From assembly GCF_010686755.1 (NCBI RefSeq), contig NZ_JAAGXA010000004.1, positions 193,636 through 234,416 on the forward strand: a stretch of DNA of 40,781 nucleotides, read 5' to 3'. The notes beneath the pieces were generated by a model. That model did not search any database and was not told the origin of the DNA. It was given only the letters and a program-made list of their open reading frames with translations. Within the stretch, counting starts at the first letter, position 1. Every line of letters starts with the position of its first letter. The translations under genes and the position numbers were made by a program. This DNA is from Nocardioides zeae (lineage in GTDB: Bacteria > Actinomycetota > Actinomycetes > Propionibacteriales > Nocardioidaceae). Positions 25,004-32,295 of the stretch are shown here, in pieces.

Positions 25004-27085
25004 TCAGCCGGCGAGCCCCGCCACGACGCGGGTGGCCTGCTCGATGGCGCGCTTCGCGTCGAGCTCCGCCGCGACGTCCGCGCCGCCGACGAGGTGCACC
25101 GCGCCGCTGCCGGCCGGGTACGCCGCGGAGCCGTCCAACGCGTCGTACACGTCCCGCACGGACTCCTGCCCGGCGCACACGACGACGTGGTCCACGGCGT
25201 AGAGCCGCTGCTCCCCGTCGACCGTCACCCACAGGCCGTCGTCGTCGATGCGGTCGTAGGTGACGCCCGAGACCTGCACGACGCCCGACTGCTTGAGCAC
25301 GGCCCGGTGGGCCCAGCCCGACGTCTTGCCGAGGCCGACGCCGATCGGCGTGGTCTTGCGCTGCAGCAGGTAGACCTCCCGCACCACGGCGCGCGGCTTG
25401 GGCTCGGTCAGCCCGCCGCGGTCGAGGGCGGGGTCGCCGACGCCCCAGTGCGACTTCCACGCCTCGACGTCGTCGATGGTCTCGGCGGGGTCGTGGGTGA
25501 GGAAGTGGGCGACGTCGACACCGATGCCGCCGGCGCCGACGACGGCCACCCGCTGGCCGCAGGTGACGCGGCGGGCGAGCACGTCGGCGTACGAGACGGC
25601 CTTGGGGTGGTCCATGCCCGGGATGGCCGGCACCCGGGGCTCGACGCCGCTGGCGACGACGACCTCGTCGAAGCCCGCCAGGTCGTCGGGGGTCGCGGTG
25701 GTGCCGAGGCGGACGTCGACGCCGAGCACCTCGAGCCGGCGCGTGTAGTAGCGCAGCGTCTCCGCGAACTCCTCCTTGCCGGGGATCTGCATGGCGAGCT
25801 GGAACTGCCCGCCGAGGTGGGGGTTGCGCTCGAAGAGGGTGACGGCGAAGCCGCGCTCCGCGGCCGAGACGGCCGCCGAAAGGCCGGCGGGGCCGGCGCC
25901 CACGACGGCGACGGTGCGGCGCGTCCGCGTCGGGCTCAGCACCAGCGTCGTCTCCCGGCACGCCCGCGGGTTCACCAGGCACGACGACTTCTGGTTGCTG
26001 AAGATGTGGTCGAGGCACGCCTGGTTGCAGGCGATGCAGGTGTTGATCTCGTCGGCCCGTCCCGCGGCGGCCTTGGCGACGAGCTCGGCGTCGGCGAGGA
26101 ACGGCCGGGCCAGCGACACGAGGTCGGCCTCGCCGGCGGCGAGGATGTCCTCGGCCACGCCGGGGGAGTTGATGCGGTTGGACGCGCACACCGGCGTCGC
26201 GATCCCGGCCTCGCGCAGCGCCGCCCGCAGGCGGGCCGTCGAGTCGCGCCACGCGGCGCGCGGCACCTGCGTGATGATCGTCGGCACGCGGGCCTCGTGC
26301 CAGCCGATGCCCGTGTTGAAGACGTCGACGCCGGCCTCGACGAGCGCCTGCGCGAGCTCGACGGTCTCCTCCCACGTCTGTCCGTCCTCGACGAGGTCGA
26401 GCAGCGAGATGCGGTAGTCGAGGAGGAAGTCGTCGCCGACGAGCTCCCGCGTGCGGCGCACGACCTCGATCGCGAACCGCATCCGCTTGGTCGCCGACCC
26501 GCCCCAGCGGTCCGTGCGGTCGTTGGTGCGCGCGGCGAGGAACTGGTTGATGAGGTAGCCCTCCGAGCCCATGATCTCGACCCCGTCGTAGCCCGCCCGC
26601 TGCGCCAGCCGGGCCGCCCGCGCGAAGTCGGTCGCCGTGCGGTCGACGGCCCCCGTGCTGAGCGCGGTCGGTCGGAACGGCGTGATGGGGCTCTTCCGGC
26701 GCGACGCGCCGACGTTGAGCGGGTGGTAGCCGTAGCGCCCCGCGTGCACCAGCTGCAGCACGATCTTCGCGTCGTGCTCGTGCACCGCGTCGGTCACCTG
26801 CACGTGGCGCGCGGCCTGCAGCCGGTTCGTCATCTCCGAGCCCAGCGGCTTGAGCCAGCCCCGCTTGTTGGGCGCGTAGCCGCCCGTCACGATCAGCCCC
26901 ACGCCACCGGCGGCGCGCTCGGCGAAGTAGGCCGCCAGCTTGCCGATGTTCCAGAACCCGTCCTCGAGGCCGGTGTGCATGGAGCCCATGACGCTGCGGT
27001 TGCGCAGGGTGACGCTGCCCCGCCCGTGCGCCGTGGGGATGGTGAGCGGGCTGAGGAAGGTGGGGTACGCCGTGGGCGCGGTCAT
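25004..27085 (-). CDS. fadH: NADPH-dependent 2,4-dienoyl-CoA reductase (FadH-type flavoprotein)
   Basis: The 693-residue product has the full layout of the Old Yellow Enzyme-like FadH family. An N-terminal FMN TIM barrel (residues 1-370) contains HAGRYGYHP, MGSEGYLINQF and RTNDRTDRWGGS. A 4Fe-4S cluster motif CIACNQACLDHIF plus a later Cys in SSCLVNPRAC comes next. A C-terminal FAD/NAD(P)H domain has AVVGAGPAGLSAAVSAAERG and a second Rossmann motif VAVVGAGGIGVDVAHF. It reduces 2,4-dienoyl-CoA intermediates from unsaturated fatty acids. The ATG overlaps the PadR stop by four bases, so the two genes form one transcript controlled by PadR. Confidence 0.92.
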   Translation of the reverse strand: MTAPTAYPTFLSPLTIPTAHGRGSVTLRNRSVMGSMHTGLEDGFWNIGKLAAYFAERAAGGVGLIVTGGYAPNKRGWLKPLGSEMTNRLQAARHVQVTDAVHEHDAKIVLQLVHAGRYGYHPLNVGASRRKSPITPFRPTALSTGAVDRTATDFARAARLAQRAGYDGVEIMGSEGYLINQFLAARTNDRTDRWGGSATKRMRFAIEVVRRTRELVGDDFLLDYRISLLDLVEDGQTWEETVELAQALVEAGVDVFNTGIGWHEARVPTIITQVPRAAWRDSTARLRAALREAGIATPVCASNRINSPGVAEDILAAGEADLVSLARPFLADAELVAKAAAGRADEINTCIACNQACLDHIFSNQKSSCLVNPRACRETTLVLSPTRTRRTVAVVGAGPAGLSAAVSAAERGFAVTLFERNPHLGGQFQLAMQIPGKEEFAETLRYYTRRLEVLGVDVRLGTTATPDDLAGFDEVVVASGVEPRVPAIPGMDHPKAVSYADVLARRVTCGQRVAVVGAGGIGVDVAHFLTHDPAETIDDVEAWKSHWGVGDPALDRGGLTEPKPRAVVREVYLLQRKTTPIGVGLGKTSGWAHRAVLKQSGVVQVSGVTYDRIDDDGLWVTVDGEQRLYAVDHVVVCAGQESVRDVYDALDGSAAYPAGSGAVHLVGGADVAAELDAKRAIEQATRVVAGLAG

Positions 27086-27666
27086 CGGGACTCCTCGGGG
27101 TCGGTGGGGTGGTCGGTCGCGGGGTGGGTGCTCGGCGCTCCGTGCGCCGTCAGGTACTCGTCGAGCCAGGCGATCCAGAACTGCTCCATGAGCAGCCCGC
27201 CGCGCAGCACGAGCCAGCGGTCGAGGGTCGACCCGGCGAGGGCGCCGGGGTCGGGGAACTGCGTGGCCGCCATCTCCTCGTAGGCCCGGAGCCGCGCCCG
27301 GTGCTCCTCCCGCCGCACGGCGAGGTGGGCGAGCACCGCTGCGCGGTCGCCGTACGACGCGCCCCGCATCTTCACCGCCACCTCGGTGCGCAACGGCTCG
27401 GGGTCGGACGGCGTCGCCAGCCAGTCGGCGAGCACCTTCTCGCCGACGGGGGACACGGCGTACACCTTCTTGTCGGGCCGGCCGGTCTGGGCGACCGTCT
27501 CGACGTCGACCCAGCCGTCGTCGGCCATGCGGCCGAGCGTCCGGTAGATCTGCTGGTGGCTGGCCTGCCAGAAGTTGCCGAGGGTGCGCTCGAAGCGCTG
27601 GGTGAGCTCGAGGCCGGAGCCGCCGCGCTCGCGCAGCGCCACGAGGAGCACGTGTTCGAGGGCCAT
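27082..27666 (-). CDS. PadR family transcriptional regulator
   Basis: The 194-residue product has the PadR winged helix (residues 1-85: MALEHVLLVALRERGGSGLE, then FWQASHQQIYRTLGRMADDGW and GRPDKKVYAVSPVGEKVL) and the helical C-terminal dimerisation domain of PadR-s1 type (TEVAVKMRGASYGDRAAV, HLAVRREEHRARLRAYEEM). It is the first gene of an operon with the dienoyl-CoA reductase. The start at 27666 is preferred over one at 27702, because the latter lies inside a tandem palindromic operator. Autorepression through that operator is the likely mode, as in other PadR systems. Confidence 0.9.
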   Translation of the reverse strand: MALEHVLLVALRERGGSGLELTQRFERTLGNFWQASHQQIYRTLGRMADDGWVDVETVAQTGRPDKKVYAVSPVGEKVLADWLATPSDPEPLRTEVAVKMRGASYGDRAAVLAHLAVRREEHRARLRAYEEMAATQFPDPGALAGSTLDRWLVLRGGLLMEQFWIAWLDEYLTAHGAPSTHPATDHPTDPEESR

Positions 27667-27682
27667 GGCGGAGAGGGTGCCA

Positions 27683-27711
27683 TGCAACTCGTTGCACTGC
27701 AACTAGTTGCA
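27683..27711 (-). promoter_or_regulatory. tandem PadR-type operator
   Basis: Two 14-bp palindromes stand in tandem: TGCAACTCGTTGCA (27683-27696) and TGCAACTAGTTGCA (27698-27711), 15 bases apart. TGCAAC-N2-GTTGCA is close to known PadR-family binding sites. They lie 17 bases upstream of the padR start codon, so PadR probably represses its own operon by binding two dimers side by side. Confidence 0.75.
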
Positions 27712-27727
27712 CGACCCTCCTCCCCCG

Positions 27728-27774
27728 GGTCGTGGTGCGAGCCCGTCACTTTCCGGCGGTCTGGCACCACGACC
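27728..27774. repeat. dispersed palindrome family A, copy 2 (47 bp)
   Basis: GGTCGTGGTGC (27728-27738) pairs perfectly with GCACCACGACC (27764-27774). The length equals that of copy 1 at 18734-18780, and the element is in the opposite orientation: CTTTCC here corresponds to GGAAAG there. It lies in the divergent region between padR and the SMR gene, so here it is not between gene ends. Confidence 0.75.
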
Positions 27775-27806
27775 GCCGGAGGCACCGTGCCCCGCTGACC
27801 GGTCGC

Positions 27807-27852
27807 GCGCGGGCGTCACCTCCGCGCAACACGGGTCCGCCACGATGACGCC
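27807..27852 (+). promoter_or_regulatory. pseudoknot-capable leader of the SMR gene, candidate guanidine riboswitch
   Basis: GCGCGG (27807-27812) can pair with CCGCGC (27822-27827), and GGCGTCA (27812-27818) with TGACGCC (27846-27852), in the crossed order of an H-type pseudoknot. The last pairing strand touches the ATG at 27853. Guanidine-III (ykkC-III) riboswitches have this topology and precede SMR exporters in actinobacteria. I cannot confirm the conserved ligand-binding bases. Confidence 0.4.
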
Positions 27853-28167
27853 ATGGCTTGGATCGTGCTCGTCCTGTCGGGGTGCCTCGAAGCGGTGTGG
27901 GCGACCGCCCTCTCGCGCTCGGAGGGCCTGACCCGTCTGGTGCCCACCGCCGTGTTCGGCGTCTCCGTGGTCGCCAGCATGATCGGGCTCGCCTGGGCGA
28001 TGCGGACGCTGCCCGTCGGCACGTCCTACGCGGTGTGGGTCGGGATCGGCGCGGCGCTCACCGCGTCGTACGCCATGGCCACCGGCGCCGAGGCCTTCTC
28101 CGCCGTGCGGGCGCTCCTGCTGCTCGGCATCGTCGCCTGCGTCATCGGCCTCAAGCTCGCCCACTGA
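27853..28167 (+). CDS. sugE: SMR family exporter, SugE/Gdx-like
   Basis: The 104-residue product has four membrane helices and the SMR family layout. Glu13 in the first helix (VLVLSGCLEAVWATALSRS) is the proton/substrate-coupling glutamate. The sequence LEAVWA and the later WAMRTLPVGTSYAVWVGIGA fit the SugE/Gdx subgroup, whose tested members export guanidinium ions, rather than EmrE-type drug pumps. It acts in the cytoplasmic membrane as an antiparallel dimer. A pseudoknot-capable leader lies directly before the ATG. The gene stands alone. Confidence 0.88.
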   Translation: MAWIVLVLSGCLEAVWATALSRSEGLTRLVPTAVFGVSVVASMIGLAWAMRTLPVGTSYAVWVGIGAALTASYAMATGAEAFSAVRALLLLGIVACVIGLKLAH

Positions 28168-28205
28168 GCCCCGCGGCGCGTCCCCCGAGGATGCCCTCGC
28201 CACTG

Positions 28206-28222
28206 TGACAGTGGATCTGTCA
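28206..28222. promoter_or_regulatory. palindromic operator, shared type with fadA promoter
   Basis: TGACAGTGGATCTGTCA is a perfect 6-bp inverted repeat with a 5-base centre, ending 10 bases before the racemase ATG. A 17-bp site of the same form, TGACAGTAATGGTGTCA, lies at 37155-37171 upstream of fadA. The shared form TGACAGT-N5-TGTCA suggests one repressor of lipid-CoA genes. Confidence 0.55.
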
Positions 28223-28232
28223 TGATCCGTGC

Positions 28233-29396
28233 ATGGCGCTCACGCTGGGACAGGGAACGGGGCCGCTCGCCGGCCTGAAGGTCGTCGAGCTCGCGGGGAT
28301 CGGGCCGGGCCCGCACGCGTGCATGATCCTCGCGGACCTCGGCGCGGACGTGATCCGCATCGACCGTCCGGGCGGGGGCGCGCTGTCGGTGGTCGCCGAC
28401 CCGCGCCACGACCTGCTCACCCGCGGCCGCCCGAGCGTGGCCGCCAACCTCAAGGACCCCGTCGCCCGCGACACGGTGCTCGACCTCGTCGCGGAGGCGG
28501 ACGTGCTCGTCGAGGGCCTGCGTCCCGGCGTGACCGAGCGGCTCGGGCTCGGCCCCGACGACTGCCTCGCGCGCAACCCGCGGCTGGTCTACGGCCGCAT
28601 GACGGGCTGGGGCCAGACGGGCCCGCTCGCCCACACGGCCGGGCACGACATGGACTACATCGCCATCACGGGCGCCCTCCACGGGCTCGGCCAGGACAAG
28701 GCGCGCCCGCACTTCCCCAGCAACCTCGTCGGCGACTTCGGCGGCGGCTCGACCTACCTCGTCATCGGCATCCTCGCGGCCCTCGTCGAGCGCGGCATCA
28801 GCGGCAAGGGGCAGGTGGTCGACGCGGCGATCGTGGACGGCACCGCCCACCTCAACGCCATGGCCTCGGCCATGCTGGCCGGCGGCGGCTTCACGGAGGA
28901 GCGCGCGGCCAACCTGCTCGACGGTGGGATCCCCTACTACGACATCTACGAGACCGCCGACGGCGAGCACCTCGCGGTCGGGGCCCTCGAGCCGCAGTTC
29001 TTCGACGAGCTCGTGACCCGCCTCGGCATCAAGGAGCAGGCGCCCGGGCAGGCCGAGCTCGGGCGGTACGACGAGCTCCGCACCCTCATCGCCGACACCA
29101 TCCGGTCGCGCACCCGCGCCGAGTGGACCGAGGTGTTCGACGGCACCGACGCGTGCGTCGCCCCGATCCTCCGCATGAGCGAGGCGCCGGAGCACCCGCA
29201 CGTCGCCGCCCGCGAGATCTTCGTCGAGCGCGACGGCGTCGTGCAGCCGGCGCCGGCGCCCCGCTTCTCGCGCACGGAGCCGACGCTGACGCTGAGCCCG
29301 CACCGGGCGGGCAGCTACACCCGCGAGGCGCTCGAGGCCTGGGGCGTGGCGGACGTCGACGGACTGATCGCGTCGGGGGCGTTCGTCCAGGCCTGA
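28233..29396 (+). CDS. CaiB/BaiF CoA transferase family protein, probable alpha-methylacyl-CoA racemase
   Basis: The 387-residue product matches the alpha-methylacyl-CoA racemase branch of the CaiB/BaiF family. It inverts the 2-methyl centre of branched acyl-CoAs so that beta-oxidation can proceed. The three catalytic residues of the mycobacterial enzyme are found in their usual motifs: His138 in AGHDMDYIAI, Asp168 in LVGDFGGGS and Glu253 in GALEPQF. The CoA-binding N-terminal segment LAGLKVVELAGIGPGPHACM is intact. An operator-like palindrome precedes the ATG. A 12-bp tandem repeat begins at the stop codon. Substrates could include methyl-branched fatty acids or sterol side chains. Confidence 0.9.
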   Translation: MALTLGQGTGPLAGLKVVELAGIGPGPHACMILADLGADVIRIDRPGGGALSVVADPRHDLLTRGRPSVAANLKDPVARDTVLDLVAEADVLVEGLRPGVTERLGLGPDDCLARNPRLVYGRMTGWGQTGPLAHTAGHDMDYIAITGALHGLGQDKARPHFPSNLVGDFGGGSTYLVIGILAALVERGISGKGQVVDAAIVDGTAHLNAMASAMLAGGGFTEERAANLLDGGIPYYDIYETADGEHLAVGALEPQFFDELVTRLGIKEQAPGQAELGRYDELRTLIADTIRSRTRAEWTEVFDGTDACVAPILRMSEAPEHPHVAAREIFVERDGVVQPAPAPRFSRTEPTLTLSPHRAGSYTREALEAWGVADVDGLIASGAFVQA

Positions 29397-29471
29397 GACC
29401 GGGCCTGGGACCGGGCCTGGGACCGGGCCTGGGACCGGGCCTGGGACCGGGCCTGGGACCGGGCCCGGACC
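29389..29471. repeat. 12-bp tandem repeat (minisatellite)
   Basis: Five perfect copies of GGGCCTGGGACC occupy 29401-29460. A degenerate copy at 29389-29400 contains the stop codon of the racemase gene, and another degenerate copy follows at 29461-29471. The unit length is a multiple of three, so loss of the stop would add a Pro/Gly-rich tail. It fills the gap before the permease gene. Confidence 0.9.
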
Positions 29472-29504
29472 GCGGCGTCGGCTCAGCCCTGGCACGCTTG
29501 CCCG

Positions 29505-30770
29505 GTGATGCTCCTCGCCGCCGCCGTGGTCGCCGCCGCGGCCTGCCTGGTGGCGGCGCTCGTGCTCGACGGCGTCCGTCAGCTCGGCGTCGGCGTGCTC
29601 GCGGCCGGCCTGGTGCTGGGGGTCGGGGCGGTGAGCCCCGGCCACGCCGAGCGGGCGGTGCTCGACCTGCTGCCCGTGGTGGGCTACCTCGTGGCGATCC
29701 TCGTGCTCGCCACCCTCGTCGAGCGGGGCGGCGTCTTCGCGTGGCTCGGCGGCGTCGTCGCGGCCGGAGCGCGCCGCGCGGCCGACCCCGGGCGGCGGCT
29801 CGTGCTCCTCGCCGTGCTCGCGGCGGCGGTGGTCACGGCGTTGCTCACCCTCGACGCGACGGTCGTGCTGCTGGCGCCCGTGCTCGTGCTCGCGGCCCGG
29901 GGTCTCGGTCGCGATCCGTGGCCGCTCGACCTCGCGTCCGTGCGGCTGGCCAACACGGCGTCGATCCTGCTGCCGGTCTCCAACCTCACCAACCTCGTCG
30001 CGTTCGACGCGTCGGGGCTGACGTTCCTCCACTTCACGCTGCTCATGGCGCCGGCGTGGCTCGTGGTCGTCGCGGCCGAGCACGTCGTCGTACGCCGCGC
30101 GCAGCGCCCCGCCGACGTCACGCCCGTAGCGACGGAGGCCCCGGTGACGGTCCCGCGGCCCGACCGGCCGACCCTCGTCGTGCTCGGCGTGACGCTGGTG
30201 GTCATCGTGGTCGGCGGCCAGCTCCACCTGGAGCCCGTGTGGCCGGCGCTGGTCGCGGCCGTGGTGCTTGGGGTGCGCGCGGCGCTCACCCGCCGCCCCG
30301 GGCTGCGGCTCGCGCCGACGCGGCTCCTGGCCGCCGGGCAGGTGCCGTTCGCCGTCTTCGTGCTCTGCTGGGCGGTCGCCGTGACGGCGCTGGCCGACCG
30401 CGGGGGTGCCGACCTCCTCGAGCGGCTGCTCCCCGGCGGCACCGGGGTCGGCAGTCTCGTGGTGGTGGCGCTCGTGGCGATGCTGGCCGCCAACCTGCTC
30501 AACAACCTCCCGGCCACGCTCCTGCTCGTGCCGCTGGCGGCACCCGTCGGGCCCGAGGCCGTGCTCGCGGTGCTGATCGGGGTCGGGGTAGGGGCGAGCG
30601 CGACGTACGCCGGCTCCCTGGCCAACCTCCTCTGGCTCCGCAACCCCGCGCTCGAGCACCCGGCGGACGTGGGCCGGCGCTTCCACGCGGTCGGCCTGCT
30701 CGTCACGCCGGTGCTCGTGGTGGTCGCGACCGCCGTGATGGCCGGTACGGCGGCGCTCGTCGGGACCTGA
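29505..30770 (+). CDS. ArsB/SLC13-type ion permease
   Basis: The 421-residue product has about 11-12 hydrophobic segments and the two related half-repeats of the ion transporter superfamily. The motif LTLDATVVLLAPVL, then RLANTASILLPVSNLTNLVA (about residues 145-165), closely resembles ArsB and related SLC13 permeases; the second half has NLLNNLPATLLLVPLAAP. ArsB members export arsenite, but no ars regulator or arsenate reductase is nearby, so the substrate is open. GTG at 29505 and ATG at 29508 are both possible starts. The minisatellite lies directly upstream, leaving little room for a promoter. Confidence 0.85.
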   Translation: MMLLAAAVVAAAACLVAALVLDGVRQLGVGVLAAGLVLGVGAVSPGHAERAVLDLLPVVGYLVAILVLATLVERGGVFAWLGGVVAAGARRAADPGRRLVLLAVLAAAVVTALLTLDATVVLLAPVLVLAARGLGRDPWPLDLASVRLANTASILLPVSNLTNLVAFDASGLTFLHFTLLMAPAWLVVVAAEHVVVRRAQRPADVTPVATEAPVTVPRPDRPTLVVLGVTLVVIVVGGQLHLEPVWPALVAAVVLGVRAALTRRPGLRLAPTRLLAAGQVPFAVFVLCWAVAVTALADRGGADLLERLLPGGTGVGSLVVVALVAMLAANLLNNLPATLLLVPLAAPVGPEAVLAVLIGVGVGASATYAGSLANLLWLRNPALEHPADVGRRFHAVGLLVTPVLVVVATAVMAGTAALVGT

Positions 30771-30822
30771 GCCCGGCCCCCGGTCCGCGTCGTGGCGATG
30801 TCGCGGGCGGTGGACCAGAGCG

Positions 30823-32112
30823 TCAGCCGCCTGCCATCGGTGGCGGGAGGGTTCCCGAGCTGCGCTGGTGCATGTCGTCCAGGGAGGCGAGGCGCTCACC
30901 GGACCGGCTCTGGAGGTCGGGGTACTCGTGCAGTGCGTAGCGAGCGAGTGCCGGCATCGTGATCTCGAGGACCCCCCGGCGGGGGGCATAGATGTCTCCG
31001 CTCTCGATGAGGTTCTGTCGAACGCGTGACCAGGAGCGCTGATCCCGGCCGAGGATGACGGCGAGCTCTTGGGCCGTGGCGCGGCCACCGTTCGCGGCGA
31101 TCGCTGTGACGAGCTCTGCCTCCCGCTCGGAGAGCGCGTCCCAGCGCGGCTCGAGGGAGCGCATGGTCAGGGTCTCAGCGGCCGGAGGGATCGCGGCTGC
31201 GGCGGAGGCGACGTCGACGACGGGGCCGGGCGCGTGGCGCCACACGGCCTGCGCGAAGTACTGCAGGTGTGCCGGATAGCGGTTGGAGGCCTCGAGCACG
31301 GCGTCGACGGCGGCAGGCTCCCACCCGCCCCCAGCAACACGGGCAGGCTCGAGGAGCGCGAGGCGGGCGTCGGGCTCCTCGAGCTGCAGCGGGATCCGGG
31401 TCTCCACGAAGAGACGATCGGGGTGAGTGACGCCGGCCTCGGTCAGCCGGGCCATGGTGTGGGGCAGTCCCGTGCCTGCGAAGACGACGGCCGCGTCGGG
31501 GTGGTCGACGTTGAGGCGCTGGAGGACGGCGGCGATGAGGGCGACCTCGCGGGCGTCGCCGACCTGGATCTCGTCGATGGTCAGCATGACCCCACCCCTG
31601 GTCCCGGCCGTCTGGCGACCGCCCGTCTCGTCCCGCACGGCCCCGGAGAGGGCCGCCAGGGCGCCCGCGAGGGACTCGGGATCGCGCGCGGCTCCGGTCG
31701 ACCCGCCCGCCGGCGGGTGGAGGCTCACGCCGGCCGAGAAGCCCCCGGCTCCCAGCTGCAGGCCAGCGAATCGCTCGAGCGCCTGCTTCGCGCGCTTCCA
31801 CGGTCCCTTGTCCGCCGCGATGGCGGCGTCGGCCTGCCGGATCAGCGACGCGACCATCGTCGGCTCGTCGCGTACTGCTTGGAGATTGACGACCTCGTAG
31901 CCGAGGCTGCGAGCCTGGTCTGCCAGCACGGTGAGCGTGCAGGTCTTGCCGACCCCACGTGGGCCGGTGAGGAGCAGGTCCTCGGCAGCTGCACGACCCC
32001 CGCCTCCCGCGACCGCGTGCAGCTGCAGGGTCCAGTCCCGCACGAGCCGGTCACGACCGACGAGCAACGGCGGGATCTTGCCCGCGCCGGGTCGGTAGAC
32101 GTTGCTGTCCAT
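30823..32112 (-). CDS. AAA (archaeal-type/STAND-like) ATPase with C-terminal winged helix
   Basis: The 429-residue product has an N-terminal segment VYRPGAGKIPPLLVGRD, then Walker A TGPRGVGKT (residues 49-57), Walker B MLTIDE (Asp180, Glu181) and a sensor-like stretch VVFAGTGLP (209-217). The C-terminal part from about residue 330 (SEREAELVTAIAANGGRATA, then RSWSRVRQNLIESGDIYAP) is a winged helix likely to bind DNA. Such 'ATP-binding protein' genes are common in actinobacterial accessory regions; no function is established to my knowledge. The ATG is preceded by AGGAGGA. A perfect 17-bp inverted repeat overlaps its promoter. A decayed MFS gene lies on the other side. Confidence 0.82.
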   Translation of the reverse strand: MDSNVYRPGAGKIPPLLVGRDRLVRDWTLQLHAVAGGGGRAAAEDLLLTGPRGVGKTCTLTVLADQARSLGYEVVNLQAVRDEPTMVASLIRQADAAIAADKGPWKRAKQALERFAGLQLGAGGFSAGVSLHPPAGGSTGAARDPESLAGALAALSGAVRDETGGRQTAGTRGGVMLTIDEIQVGDAREVALIAAVLQRLNVDHPDAAVVFAGTGLPHTMARLTEAGVTHPDRLFVETRIPLQLEEPDARLALLEPARVAGGGWEPAAVDAVLEASNRYPAHLQYFAQAVWRHAPGPVVDVASAAAAIPPAAETLTMRSLEPRWDALSEREAELVTAIAANGGRATAQELAVILGRDQRSWSRVRQNLIESGDIYAPRRGVLEITMPALARYALHEYPDLQSRSGERLASLDDMHQRSSGTLPPPMAGG

Positions 32113-32127
32113 GCGCTCATCCTCCTG

Positions 32128-32171
32128 CAGAAAGACGTAGAAAACAGTCTTTTTCTACGTCTTTCTGTCAA
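32128..32171 (-). promoter_or_regulatory. promoter with perfect 17-bp AT-rich inverted repeat upstream of the ATPase gene
   Basis: CAGAAAGACGTAGAAAA (32128-32144) and TTTTCTACGTCTTTCTG (32151-32167) are perfectly complementary around a six-base loop. On the minus strand a consensus TTGACA -35 box (32166-32171) overlaps the outer arm, and the inner end abuts the AGGAGGA ribosome binding site. The AT-rich sequence stands out in this GC-rich window. It is probably an operator, perhaps bound by the ATPase's own winged helix. Confidence 0.7.
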
Positions 32172-32209
32172 GGGCACGCACGGTGGGTGGTGAGGGCGCC
32201 CCGCACTGA

Positions 32210-32255
32210 GGCGTGGCCTCAGCGCCCTGTCTTCCGCCGCGCTGAGGCCACGACC
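32210..32255. repeat. dispersed palindrome family A, diverged copy 3 (46 bp)
   Basis: CGTGGCCTCAGCGC (32212-32225) pairs perfectly with GCGCTGAGGCCACG (32239-32252). The reverse strand reads GGTCGTGG, then CAG, a GGAAG centre and CTGAGGCCACG, matching the plan of copies 1 and 2 but with compensatory changes in both arms. Confidence 0.5.
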
Positions 32256-32295
32256 GCCCTCGCCGACGACGGGCACGGCCAGTGCCCGCAGCCGG

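Noticed and set aside
27667..27702. Upstream start for padR at 27702
   Set aside because: It would place the N-terminus inside the tandem palindromic operator, and the usual PadR N-terminus begins at MALEHVLL.
29389..29471. Tandem repeat considered as a CRISPR array
   Set aside because: The 12-bp units are contiguous with no spacers.
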